The notes under the pieces were generated by a model. That model was not told where the DNA came from. It saw only the letters and a list, made by a program, of their open reading frames with translations, and ran no database searches. A stretch of DNA of 64,000 nucleotides from Lotus japonicus. Its lineage: Eukaryota > Streptophyta > Magnoliopsida > Fabales > Fabaceae. A program made the position numbers and the translations under genes. Shown one piece after another: positions 1 through 10,742 of this stretch (position 1 is its first letter; the number at the start of each line of letters is the position of its first letter). The DNA lies in contig NC_080044.1 in the NCBI RefSeq assembly GCF_012489685.1, positions 75,688,732 through 75,752,731 on the forward strand. The letters run 5' to 3'.

Positions 1-702
1 TCCCAAAAATTGTGATTTGCTTGTTCGGCCTCTTAGGGACTATAAATCATTGGCCTGTTACCCTATTTATAGTTTATGGGCTTAATTATAGCTAGAACGA
101 AGACTATTTCATGGACTCTTAGCATTGGATTTTGTAGGCTTGTCCAATTATGGGTTCTATAGTTAAACTATATGTGAGTTGACCACAAAAAAAAGGTAAA
201 CCATATGTGTGCCACGAATTCATGTTACTAGAGGTTATTTGACGACCCGACCCAAAATAATTAAATAAATAAATAAGGAGCAAGAGGAGGATTTGTAAAT
301 AAAAGATTCCGCAAAAGTCTATATTAACTATTAAGTTACTGACAGTTTACTCATGATTCCGATGGTGGTTGAAGGCAAGACTTAAGCATTTTTGTATATC
401 TTTCATTAATTGAGAATCAAATCCATATGTTACTTTTAGTTTGAAGATGGTGTATGGGATGAAGATGAAGTTATCTCAGTTATAGCAAGATGGTGACACT
501 AGATTTTACAGCTTGAAGTATAGTCTATTATTTGTCACTTTTGTTTGTTTGTATTGTTTCTGTTAGATGTTGTCGCTTGTTTATTGGTCATGATTTATCT
601 TGTATCTTTATTTGGGTGCATCTTGTACTCAATTTTTCTAATATAGAAAGGGTTTGTTACGTTAAAAAAAAGAAAGACATTTTGTTGGTTTTTAGAAGAG
701 AA
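1..702. other. Intergenic, AT-rich; possible LINE 3' end
   Basis: No coding sequence is supported. The stretch from about 490 to 669 is T-rich, ends in a run of A after GTTACGTT, and has the look of a plant LINE 3' untranslated end. I found no target-site duplication to prove it. Confidence 0.35.
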
Positions 703-712
703 AAAATCTAAA

Positions 713-896
713 GGGTGATCTAAATGATTCATGAAAAAGTTTGGGTTAAATAATCCATCATCTAATCACATTGGAGATAAGTAAGTTGGAAAAAAATGAA
801 TAAATAAAATATAAAAATTCCAACTCACTTATCTTCAATGTGATTGGATGATGAGTTATTTAACCCAAAACTTTTCTTGTGTCATTTAGACAACCC
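713..896. mobile_element. MULE-type fold-back MITE
   Basis: A 184-bp near-perfect hairpin. The arms start with GGGTGATCTAAATG and end with its imperfect complement finishing in CAACCC, and each arm is about 75 bp. It is flanked by the 10-bp direct repeat AAAATCTAAA (703-712 and 897-906). A 9-10 bp duplication with long terminal inverted repeats is typical of Mutator-like non-autonomous elements. It has no coding capacity. A diverged relative lies near 28989. Confidence 0.75.
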
Positions 897-1148
897 AAAA
901 TCTAAATATAAATTATTTCAATTTCTTATATTTAATTCACAGTTAATTTTGACAAAAGTTTTTTTTATAAGCAAATAGTTGTATTAAGGAGGCACTGCCT
1001 CAATCCTTAGTACAAAGATAGTTGATTTCCACATTATACATTTTAAGATAGTTGAATGTACTCTTACACCCCCGGCTAATTCATATATTTTGTTTCAGAC
1101 AAGTGAATATACTTTTTGATCAATTTAAATGTACACACAAACACATTT

Positions 1149-1287
1149 TTTTTTTTATAGGCAAATGTTAGTTGTTAGAAATGTTAGTAAATTAGTCCCT
1201 CCTCCGGGTTCGAACCCGGGACCCTTCACCCTCACCCCACCCAACCCTTATGTCCCTAGCTCTTACCACTTGAGCTATCATTCGGAG
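1149..1287 (-). mobile_element. tRNA-derived SINE
   Basis: On the minus strand the element begins CTCCGAATGATAGCTCAAG, a polymerase III A box (TAGCTCAAGTGGTAAGAGC), followed about 50 nt later by a B box (GGTTCGAACCC) and an A-rich tail. The direct repeat ACAAACACATTT flanks it (1137-1148 and 1288-1299). It does not fold as a complete tRNA gene. Related copies lie at 27875, 47993 and 52507. Confidence 0.8.
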
Positions 1288-1920
1288 ACAAACACATTTA
1301 ATTATTATCTCTATTTTGTAACGGTCTTTCTTTTCAGTGACTTGTTTCCTTTAATTCTTTGATTTGATGATAAACATGAAGACGGTCTTTCTTTTCCCCG
1401 TCCTCAATCTTAAAATGTTTCCCTTTTAATGTAAATTAAAACTTATATTTGATTTCATTTGAAGGGCTTTGTCCCCTTAATTAGACTATTCAATAAATAA
1501 TAAATATTTATTTTTTAAAATTTATTATAATATCTTAAAACTATATACTTATTGAACTATTTATGTTTAAATACGTGAGATTATATTATTTAACTATATA
1601 AACCTCTTTAGAAAATGATTATTGACTTGGACCATATAATCATATTATTGTATTTTAACTCATTACTTTATAACTTTGTTAACATATTTATAAGTAAACT
1701 TTTCGGTCTACTTGAATGTATTACAATGAAGTAGACTTTTAAATATTATCAGGCCAAACCAAGCTTTCAAATAGATAGGCTTGGGCCTAAAAAAACCTTT
1801 CACAGGCTACAGGCCAGACTGAGGCCTTAAATATTGTAAGTAGGCTAATCCTATTTAAGCACAAAGCCTAGTGAAGCCCAGCCTACTTCCAACCCTAGTT
1901 TCCGGTTAATGAATTTTAAT

Positions 1921-2316
1921 TACTCCCTCCGTTCCTTAATATAAGTACAAAGCCACAACTTCACACCCCTTTAGAAATTGAGTTAATTTAGGTAAATACA
2001 TTAAATTTGTTCTCAATTTATATCAATTTTCCAAAGTTACCCTCCACTCATTATTCAATCTCTATGCATCATTACTACTATGGAAAGTGGAAAGAGAGAA
2101 AATTCAATTAATAAGGGCATTCTTGTCCAAAATTAATTAATGCACCACAAACTCCAAGTTGGTTCTTATAAAAAGGATCATGGTGCACCTCACATTTGAT
2201 TCTTATAAAAAGGATCATGAGGTGATCATGGTGCACCTCACATTTGATTCTTATAAAAAGGATCATGGTGCACCTCACATTTAATTTCATTCTTATAAAA
2301 AGGAACGAAGAGAGTA
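1921..2316. mobile_element. Stowaway-type MITE with internal repeats
   Basis: The left end reads TACTCCCTCCGTTCCTTAAT and the right end is its imperfect complement finishing AACGAAGAGAGTA, with TA at both borders as expected for Tc1/mariner Stowaway elements. The right half (2152-2300) holds three copies of a roughly 38-bp unit around AAAAGGATCATGGTGCACCT. One spacer contains an extra ATCATGAGGTG. No gene is present. Confidence 0.7.
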
Positions 2317-4455
2317 ATGAATTTCAATCAGTTAAATAAAAAACTAGAGATGGGTAAATAATTACTATTCTCACCTCGAATTATGCGTGTGATTCAATCT
2401 TTAATTATTGTTAGCCACTTTACAATTCTTCAATAGGTTTTGAATTTTGTGATGTGTTAAGCTAACATGCACTCCTATAATTACTAATTAATTAATGCAT
2501 ATATTTGCCACAATCAAATATAATACTAATTACTTTATTTATTAATATATAAATTTTATAATATGCATAGAAAATAAAAATGTAAAAGGGAAAAGGAAAC
2601 TCATCAATTAGCTAGAAGAATTGGAAAACAATACTAACATTTAACTTTTATTAAAGCTTGTATGTTGCGGGTCATGCTTGATAATAACCATTTGTCAATT
2701 AATGTACCCTCGAGTCTGACATTTTTAGTGCTGAAAATTCGTAAACAGGTTTCAAAGGTATCTCTGCTGCTTCATACATTTTATGCTTATTCAAGTAAAC
2801 TTTCGAATCAGCCTTAAAGACGTGAACCATCATTTAACAATGAACTTTTCTAAGATTATGTGAATATTCCCATATCTCCACAACAATAATTATTACAAGC
2901 ATATCGGAAAAAACAATCCATTCCAAAAAAAATACAATACCTCACTTAAATACCTATATGCACATTATATTGGACAGGGCGACCAAGTTGATTTTTTAGA
3001 AGATGCATGTAATAGTTCCTCTCTATTGTTGTATCTCGTACCCATCAAGCTATCATGAAGTCCAACCTTGAACACCCTAACATCAATATCTTCAAAATTC
3101 AACTTTATAAAAGGCCGGTTTGGCGTTACGCAAGGTACACAACTCCTCATCACTCACTATTCTTCCCTGATATTTTAACTTAGACGTCAGAGTGTCAGTA
3201 TAAAGTCTTCATTGACACTGTGACTTGATTTTTTTGTTTTGAAAATTTTGCGTTGTAGGTTATGTAATGTATCCTTTCAAATAGAGAATTACATTTTACA
3301 AGATAGGTTCTCTTTCTAGCATATTCTACATATTCCAACATCAAACCCATGGGTTTCCTAAGCCATCAACACATGTTGTCTGAGAAGATTGGCAGAGGGA
3401 CGATTGAGTGGCTTTCAATTGGAATAAATATAACAGCTTGTGCTCATCCAAAATCAGTTCTGGTTGCATATGACATGTTTCTGAAAACCTCAAACTATAT
3501 GTAAAATTTCTACTCAAGGGTAACTTGAAAGATGACTCCTTCATGGTTCCCAATAATACACCGAGTTCCAGGCAATTCTTTCATCTGCATCCTAAGCTTA
3601 GAAGCTTCAGAAATAATCATTGACACTGTGACTTGATAACATATGAGCTCTTATCTAACTCAGAGAAGCACCCTAACTATTAGCAAGAAGAACCACCATT
3701 CCCACTCTCAATTCAACACTCTTCCTCTCCCGCCCGATTTAGTCCTTAATTATTTATATTTATTTATTTGAAATTCCTTTCTTTTGGTCGAAATATAGAA
3801 AAATCCTAATTAAATGAAGCATCACTTGGACTATAAGCACCAAGTCACCGAATAATGAGTAAACTAGTTCTGATTGGCTCCCACAGAATTAGACAAAATC
3901 AAGGAAAAAGGGTCCCCTATATATGCAAACCACTATCGAGTGGCCATAATGCCTATTGTGAAGAACGATAATTGGTGTGATTGTACTATTGATGCCTTAT
4001 AAAATATTGTAATAGTGTACGATAGTGCAAATAAGTAAAAAGTAGAAACACATACGATTTTAATATATTCGCAATCACATTTTTTTATCTTATTTTTACC
4101 CACATTTCTTTTCTCTTTGATCCCTTTGATTTTTTTATCACATTATACATTATATTTTTCATTTTTCTCATTTTTAATTAATTTTATCTTATTTTAAGAT
4201 GTAGGAGAAATTGAGTGTGAAAATATTATTTTCCCATAGAAAATTATATAAGATATAGAGATCTCGATGAGGAGAAAGAGGAAGAAAAGCACCATTGTAG
4301 GCCCCATGTTATGTCCTCTTAAAAGACCACAAGACATGACTTTCATCTTTCTCCCAACACTCCCATATTCTTTCACCTCATTAACCTCTCAGCACTCACC
4401 CTGTTAATTTTCCACCACCGTAGTCATTCTTCCCCCTTAGAACAAGATACCAAAC
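2317..4455. other. Intergenic; upstream region of the ALOG gene
   Basis: No supported gene. The final few hundred bases are presumably the promoter and 5' leader of the ALOG gene at 4456, with a CT- and C-rich leader just before the ATG. I see no convincing TATA box at a fixed distance. The stretch 2640-3660 has no recognisable content. Confidence 0.4.
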
Positions 4456-5043
4456 ATGTCTAGCCAGCTTCAAAATGGTTCACCTCATGGATCCTCATCA
4501 TCATCACAACCACCATCCAATCAACAACAACATCATCATCATCGACAAGTCCAATCGCAACCGCAACAGCAGCCGCTAAGCCGATATGAGTCACAAAAAC
4601 GACGAGATTGGAACACCTTTGGGCAATACTTGAAGAATAGGACTCCCCAAGTTCCACTCTCTCAGTGCAACTTCAACCATGTTCTTGATTTCCTTCGCTA
4701 CCTTGACCAATTTGGGAAGACTAAGGTCCACTCGCACGGTTGCATCTTCTTTGGCCAACCTTCCCCGCCCGCACCCTGTGCCTGCCCTCTCAGGCAGGCT
4801 TGGGGCAGCCTGGATGCACTCATCGGCCGCCTTCGAGCCGCCTATGAGGAGCATGGTGGCTCGCCAGACACCAACCCCTTTGGTGCCGGAGCCATTCGTC
4901 TCTACCTGCGTGAGGTGAAGGAGTGCCAAGCAAAGGCAAGAGGGATCCCATACAAGAAGAAGAAGAGGAAGAAGAATAATCAAATGAAGGAGACTAGTAC
5001 TCATCAAACTGCGCAAGTCGTCAATCAAGAAGGTCCTAATTGA
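4456..5043 (+). CDS. ALOG domain protein (LIGHT-DEPENDENT SHORT HYPOCOTYLS-like)
   Basis: Predicted nuclear, plant-specific DNA-binding regulator of 195 residues in one exon. The ALOG (DUF640) domain spans about residues 43-168, beginning [18 protein letters not shown]. It has the characteristic insert with H92, H94, C96, C108 and C110, where the family carries a zinc ribbon derived from a tyrosine-recombinase-like fold. It ends with [17 protein letters not shown] basic nuclear localisation signal, KKKKRKK, follows at about 167-173. The N-terminus is a low-complexity Ser/Gln/His stretch, usual for the family. The first ATG of the frame fits the family length. Family members such as Arabidopsis LSH genes and rice G1 control organ boundaries, meristem and flower development. 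The exact orthologue is not resolved. Identification is strong from the domain sequence; the role is inferred from the family. Confidence 0.95.
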   Translation: MSSQLQNGSPHGSSSSSQPPSNQQQHHHHRQVQSQPQQQPLSRYESQKRRDWNTFGQYLKNRTPQVPLSQCNFNHVLDFLRYLDQFGKTKVHSHGCIFFGQPSPPAPCACPLRQAWGSLDALIGRLRAAYEEHGGSPDTNPFGAGAIRLYLREVKECQAKARGIPYKKKKRKKNNQMKETSTHQTAQVVNQEGPN

Positions 5044-5058
5044 GATGGGATATGGATG

Positions 5059-5406
5059 GTAAGCTTTTTTCATATATGTATTTATAAGATATATGATATG
5101 GTGCATGTATATTAATTATTGTTGCTTTATATTTTGATTTATCAGCTAGCTATATCTAGTAGCTACCTTCAACCTTGAATGCTTGAAATTTAAAGTGATT
5201 ATTAACTCATATATAAGATTAACAGGAAAAAGTGATCTGATGATCAGGATATTAATTAATTGGGGAATTTGGAAGCCTTAACTAAATAAGGTAGGAAAAG
5301 GTCAAGTTTGGATGAGGAATACAGCAGCCACCATTTGTAGCATGCAAAACCCTAGAAGCAGAATCAAAACCCTAATTTTGTGTTGTTGATCAGAGATGGT
5401 TTGCAG
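5059..5406 (+). other. Possible 3'-UTR intron of the ALOG gene
   Basis: Sixteen bases after the stop codon the sequence GATG/GTAAGC is a good plant donor. A T-rich stretch ending in GTTTGCAG at 5406 is a possible acceptor. Introns in the 3' UTR are plausible here but there is no transcript evidence. Confidence 0.3.
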
Positions 5407-6432
5407 TGAGAATCTTTTACTAGAGTAAAATTTAGTGTCTCTCTCTCCCTCACTAATTTCTTTCTCTCTCCTATCATTCAAAACACTGTTACTTCAGTTC
5501 CTTAATTAAATACGGTCACGGGTTTGCTTTATGCTAATTATGGGCCTTTTCTGATTCTCCTAGATTTCTTTTGCTCCCCATGGATGTGTGATTGTGTGAG
5601 CTTCATCTTATCATAGTTTGCATGTGTGTGATTGCATACACAATCGGACGTAGAAACTAACATATATTGAAAATCTTGTCTCTTGTATTATTTTAAACAT
5701 ATACATGTTTTAATTAGTATAACACATGCACAAATTCTCTTTAATTTAAAACATATATATTGCCTATTAATTTGTACATAGATTTCCCTCAAAAAAAAAA
5801 TTTGTACATAGATTGTGTGGTCCAGAGAAAACTTTGTAACATCAAAACCGTTTTTTAGCTCCAAAGACTTCAATTATTTTTGCACACAAAGCTTCATTTT
5901 ATTCAGTGTTTAGATCCGGTCCTTAATTAGTCAGTGCATGTAGACATGGCCTTTTTAACTTGTCCCATGACTTTTTGTCTAGATTGTTATATACTTATTG
6001 TCTCTTATTAGTGGAAGCTGAGGGCCACTTTTCTATAGTTACCTATTATGTTTAGATTTCTTATCCGCACCGTAGAAAACCTCAAAAAATGTGAAAAGAA
6101 ATTTCTATTATTAGAAGAAAAGAAGGACTGAGAAAATTTAATTAAATGTGAGCTTTGTATTCATATTTGATCTGTAGTGTCTATATCTATACACATGATG
6201 AATATATAGCAACTTAGGCTTCAATAATTTGTTGGCCTTAACAGGCAATTATAATTATCACTAAAATTGCTTGAGGTTCCAGACCAATAAGTGGTACAAT
6301 TAAGAGCTCACATCAATGGTATATATCTAAAGTTCCGTTTGAGTACAAGAAGGTGACGTTAAATCTTAATTTATTGTCACAGCAAGTTTTAGATGTGAAG
6401 TTAAAGAGGTTTTCTTGAATGTCTTTATATGT
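5407..6432. other. Intergenic, AT-rich
   Basis: The beginning may be 3' UTR of the ALOG gene (CT-rich at 5430-5480). The rest has no coding potential beyond chance frames and no recognised repeat. Confidence 0.4.
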
Positions 6433-6448
6433 AAGTAGGTTCATTATG

Positions 6449-7433
6449 GGTTTTGGGACCTGTTGTGGGCTTCCAAGGCGATTCCGAGGTGTAAGGAAAT
6501 GGTTTGGAGGGCGTGTACCGGGGCTCTTCCGTCGCGGGTTGCTTTAACTCGTAGAGGGGTGCCTATCGATGCCGCTTGTCCTTTTTGTGATACACAAGTT
6601 GAGACGACATCGCATGCTTTGATGGACTGTCCAGAGGTTCGTTGTATTTGGTTTGGCTCACCATTATCGGTGATGCCCCCTCTTGACGTTACTGGGTCAG
6701 GGCCCTCATTGCATGGCTCTACCAGTTCTTTAAGCTGAAGGATGAAGCACTCACGGAGCATGTTATCACTTTGCTGTGGGTTATTCGATCTAGAAGGAAT
6801 TGGTGGGTTTTTGAGCAAGTGAAGTTTACTGCCGAGCAGACTTGGTGTTTGGCTTCGTCTGTGCGGGTTGTGACTGCTAGAGGGGTTGGTGTGGCGGGGA
6901 TGAGAGTTGGAGCAGCGCCTGTGGTGGGATGGAAGCCTCCGTCGGTTGGCGTGGTGAAGATCAATACAGACGTGGCACTTCTTGAGTCGGGTACTTGTGG
7001 AATGGGGATGGTGGCCAGGGATTCCCGGGGCCGTGTGCTGGCTATACTGCTGCTGCAAGGGAGTTCCATTGTCTAGGCATTGCCGTTGCTGAAGGACTTG
7101 CAGTTCGCTGGGCAATTCGTTTGGCCAGGCAGTGGTGTTTGAAACAGATAACTTGGCAGTTGTCAGAGCTTGGTCAACTTTTGCTTCTAATTTCTCTTAT
7201 TTAGCTTTTGTTGTGTCGGATTGTGTTGCTTTGTCTTCTAGTTTCATCTTTTAGTTTGAGTCATGTTAGTCGCGGTGCCAATAAGGCCGCTGATTTCATG
7301 GCAAAGTATGCCTTGTCTGGTCAATGTTTTGTCTGGATAGATGATGCTCCTCCGGGTTTGGAGAGTATCCAGTCCATGGATGTTGCTATTTTTGAAGTTT
7401 AATAATATCATTGACCTCTTTTCAAAAAAAAAA
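6449..7433 (+). mobile_element. 5'-truncated LINE insertion
   Basis: The element ends in an A-run (7424-7435) and is flanked by a direct repeat AAGTAGGTTCATTATG (6433-6448 and 7434-7449). Because the last A of the tail and the repeat overlap, the border is uncertain by about 2 bp. Poly(A), variable-length duplication and 5' truncation mark target-primed reverse transcription. About 1 kb of the 3' end remains, coding for the zinc-binding and RNase H part of ORF2. Confidence 0.88.
6463..7402 (+). pseudogene. LINE ORF2 remnant: zf-RVT and RNase H domains
   Basis: Frame 1 (6463-6738) reads the zinc-binding reverse-transcriptase module: a PRCKEMVWRACTGALPSR-like stretch, then a C-x2-C...H-x4-C pattern (CPFC, SHALMDC). 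It stops at 6736. Frame 3 (6771-7076) continues through the linker into RNase H with the VKINTDVAL motif. Frame 2 (6995-7204, then 7208-7402) carries the rest, including a VSRGANKAADFMAK-like helix. At least two frameshifts and a stop make it non-functional. It is part of the truncated LINE insertion. Confidence 0.8.
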
Positions 7434-7449
7434 AAGTAGGTTCATTATG

Positions 7450-8590
7450 TATTATTTCATTATTATTTTTTTTTGTTATTATTATTTCATTATTTTTTAA
7501 TTATGGATATTTTCTGGTTTCACACTCTAGTTGAGAGCTCTATGTTTGTTGATGTTACCTAAACCATATTTTTCTAATTTAAGTATAATATAAGAGTTTA
7601 TACTGCATTGTTTGTTTATTAGAGACTACTCATATATATCTGTAGATGTTTATTCCTACAAATCTCATGCTTCTAATGTCCATTTGTAGGTGTGAGGAGT
7701 GTATTAAAATGTCTCACATTAATTAGAAATATGACCAAGATGTCTCTTATTTATGAGATGATAATCATCACATCTAAGCTAGCTTTTACGGTAGAGTTAG
7801 ACATAACCCAAATTCTAATATGACATTAGAGCTTCAACAGTGGAGCTCACGCCTTCCTCCGTGCTGCGATTGTTATCACCAGCCTACTTTTCATCCTTGA
7901 CGGCGCCTTTGTTTGTCGTATAGTCGTCGCAGAGGTAATATAATTGTTTTGAACAATGAAAACCTTATTTTTGCCAAGCAACCAATTATGTCAAAATGTT
8001 AAGTTGTTGGGTAAGGGTCACATGAATAGTTTTGTATTATATTTCATTATTTCTAACACGTCCTATCATGCAAGAGTTCGCTTGGGTTTGAAGTGTAGAT
8101 AATGCATAGACTCACCTATTATCATGTGCTGGAATTCCACATTTTATCAGAAAATGAGGGCGGCAATAATCGAACTCTAGACTTTTTAGTCATAGAGAGG
8201 CTCTGATATACATGTCAAACAACCAATAATCCCAAAAGCTTAAGTGTTTGGGTAAGGGTCACAAGAATGATTTTATATTATATTTCTAACACTTTCGATC
8301 AAACAAATTTAGTTGTTCATGAAGTCTTGCCTAGGGTTATGGAGTTTTGTTTTAATTGCTGAATGTTTTGATAATTTTGTTTGATCCGAGTGGATCTTTG
8401 AGCTGTTTACAAGGTGTTTGTGAAAATGTTTCTAAGATGGGAATTCTCTTTAAGAAATTGTATTTGATCTGGGTGAACCTTGGATCTGCTTAATTACAAG
8501 GTGTTTGCAAAAATGATTACAAGATGGAGTTGAGTCTTGCAACCAATAACAGGGATTGAATTAATGCAGAAACCAAATGTCAATGCTTCC
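7450..8590. other. Intergenic with a diverged direct repeat
   Basis: No gene is supported. A segment around 7976-8050 (GTTGGGTAAGGGTCACATG and an AT-rich tail) recurs in diverged form at 8218-8290, suggesting an old local duplication or two repeat copies. Confidence 0.4.
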
Positions 8591-8665
8591 AATGTTATAT
8601 GGATAGCTAACAGAGACCAACCACTCATAGATTCTGAAGAGGATAATCTCGTGGTGATAGATGGG
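8591..8665 (+). pseudogene. B-lectin (S-locus receptor kinase) fragment
   Basis: The frame from 8591 reads VIWIANRDQPLIDSE followed by NLVVIDG. This matches the mannose-binding B-lectin motif (usually VWVANRD-x-P and LVVxxG) found in G-type lectin receptor kinases. No signal peptide, kinase domain or open frame continues from it, so it is a gene relic. The following 300 bp have another short open stretch of unknown identity. Confidence 0.5.
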
Positions 8666-8672
8666 AAAAAAA

Positions 8673-9076
8673 CCAGAAATCATCACCAATTTGCTCTTTG
8701 AAGGCACTTTAGAGACTTTCAAGAATTATTCAGCTCAAGATAAGGATATTGATGTTGTGTTGTTTTCTGGTAGTTTTGAAATTGATTCACTTTTTTTTTG
8801 AACAGCAAAATGAATGAATAAATAGAATGTAGCATTGAGGGATGCTACAAACCCATATACACAGAAAATATCTGAACAAATAAAGGACAGCTGAAAAAAT
8901 GAAATTGATTCACATGCTAATTCGGCAGTATTTGGAGTGCTTTCAGCTGGTTTAAGCTCAGGTGTTCTAAGCATGTTTGGTGTCCTAATATATGATGATA
9001 TGAATCAAGCTCTAACTCGAGCTGGTGGAACTATAGATGATGTCATGTTTATAGATGATGCAGCCATTTTTTGAGA
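8673..9076 (+). pseudogene. Unrecognised coding-like stretch split by a retroposon
   Basis: After the B-lectin relic the plus strand is open from about 8680 to 8790. If the 109-bp insertion and one target copy are disregarded, it stays open to a TGA near 9072, with coding-like composition (for example [14 protein letters not shown], then [19 protein letters not shown]). I do not recognise the protein. It may be part of the same lectin-kinase relic or a different gene. Confidence 0.35.
8791..8899 (-). mobile_element. Short 5'-truncated retroposon (LINE 3' tail)
   Basis: A 109-bp insertion starts with T9 (poly(A) on the minus strand) and is flanked by the 14-bp repeat TGAAATTGATTCAC (8777-8790 and 8900-8913). 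Its minus strand ends in a GTAGCATCCCTCAATGCTAC hairpin followed by the tail, resembling a plant LINE 3' untranslated end. Confidence 0.75.
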
Positions 9077-10183
9077 CACAATGTGCAAATATAGAAGAAA
9101 TTTCAGCAGGGAGCACGCACCATTGCAATTAAGATTGCTTATATCAAATTTCTCTATTTTGTTGGCTAGTTCTATTTTTCTTGTTGATTGTGCTAATACT
9201 TACCACTTCCAGCTCGCGGGAGATATTAGAACTGTTGATTATTAGTTAACTAGTTAGTTACTTAGCTGACTCTATAAATAAGGTTGATTGTGTTTCGTTT
9301 CACTATCTTTTTAGTAGTCATGGATATTTCTCCTGGTCTACACTCACTCTTGAGAGGTCTTATTGTTTGTAAAAGTCATTTGTTGCCTCTTTGCTTGCAG
9401 GCCCATACGAACAAGTTAATTGGATAGAGCATGCACGTTTGGCACTTTGAAAGGGCACGTGGTAAAAGTATATTCATCTCTCTACTGCAATTTGATGAAA
9501 AATTATTACAGAAACTCAGTATGAAATTTCACTTAGTTCTTCAGCATAATCCTTTTTAAGACAGTTTAGTCTTAGTAAGTCTTATATGTGTGTTATTAGA
9601 GATATAAAAACTAGTAACTTCTTATAAGATATGAGAATGAGACTGCTTCTTGTTCAAAATACAAATGACAATTTTTTTTTCAAGCTCAGTTCAATTAATG
9701 AGGATTTGAGTCTCCCACAAACGAGGCTAATTGCTCTTCAGGAACTCGAGCAAGTAACTCTATGAGTACCCTTTTGCACGTACCTCCCCCATTCGGTTCC
9801 ATCATGTTCACCCACAGCACCTGCGTGCACCTAGCCGGTCACCATCACGCTTGTTCAGTGACTTACCTTGCTCAAGTTATGAGAATATTAATATGGTTGG
9901 AAAGGTTACTAAAATGATTATTTGAAAGTTAAAAAATCAAGAAATGAGAGTGCTTCAATTGTTTAAATTACTTATGTGGAATCAAATGAGAATAATAAAA
10001 ATTGATATGTCAATTACACATCTCACATTTCATATTTAATATATTATAAATAGATGTTGTTACAATCTAGTTGCGTTACCGCACTAAGTAGCATGGTATG
10101 AGATGAAGGTGAAGACTTGCACACAATTCCATTCATATGCTTTTTTGTTGTTCTCTAATTACAACATGACATATAGGTTGAAA
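9077..10183. other. Intergenic; possible solo-LTR-like sequence
   Basis: No gene is supported. Around 9232-9330 a TGTTGATTATTAGTTAACTAG start and a TATAAATA box resemble a short Copia LTR, but I could not find a matching CA end with a duplication. The remainder is AT-rich and unassigned. Confidence 0.3.
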
Positions 10184-10192
10184 ATTGAGATA

Positions 10193-10733
10193 GGCTTAAT
10201 TACAACTTTGGTCCCCGACGTTTACCAATGCCACGATTTTGGTCCCTTACCTAATTTAATTACATGGATGGTCCCCGACGTTGTAGGTCGTGTGCAACGT
10301 TAGTCCTACCGTTTATTTCTTAATGGAGGAGGCTTACGTGGACGTCTAGTTGGAGAGAAAAAAGAGATCTGAGGAGAGAGGGAAGCACGTGAGTATCACG
10401 TGAACTCACGTGAACCTTATATGAACTCATTATACCCAAATCTGAAACCCTAGGGATCTAAATCGCGTTACTTCTTCGTTCCAGGGAGGTCAGGGGTTTG
10501 GGTATAATGGGTTCAAAAAAGGGTCAGGTGATACTCACGCGCTTCCCTCTCTCCTCATACCTCCTTTCTCTCTCCAACTAGACGTCCACGTAAACCTCCT
10601 CCATTAAGAAATAAACGGTAGGACTAACGTTGCACACGGCCTACAACGTCGGGGACCATCCATGTAATTAAATTAGGTGGGGACCAAAATCGTGGCATTG
10701 GTAAACGTCGGGGACCAAAGTTGCAATTAAGCC
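10193..10733. mobile_element. MULE-type element with long terminal inverted repeats
   Basis: A 541-bp element. The left arm from GGCTTAATTACAACTTTGGT to about 10375 is matched in reverse by about 10550-10733, giving arms of roughly 180 bp. The 9-bp duplication ATTGAGATA flanks it (10184-10192 and 10734-10742). The centre holds several CACGTG-like E-box/G-box copies (10386-10412). No transposase is present, so it is non-autonomous. Confidence 0.8.
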
Positions 10734-10742
10734 ATTGAGATA

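Noticed and set aside
1200..1287. tRNA gene on the minus strand
   Set aside because: Has A and B boxes but no acceptor stem or anticodon arm that pairs, and it is followed by an A-tail within a target duplication, so it is a SINE.
2152..2300. CRISPR-like spaced repeats
   Set aside because: Three unequal tandem units inside a Stowaway MITE in plant DNA; not an array.
4591..5106. 171-codon minus-strand frame opposite the ALOG gene
   Set aside because: It is the antisense of a conserved GC-richer domain, has no recognisable motif and no leader of its own.
6444..7115. 223-codon minus-strand frame
   Set aside because: Antisense shadow of the LINE zinc-binding/RNase H sequence; low-complexity Ser/His/Pro composition typical of a reverse reading.
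9232..9420. Solo Copia LTR
   Set aside because: A TGTTG start and TATA box are present, but no CA end with a 5-bp duplication could be matched.
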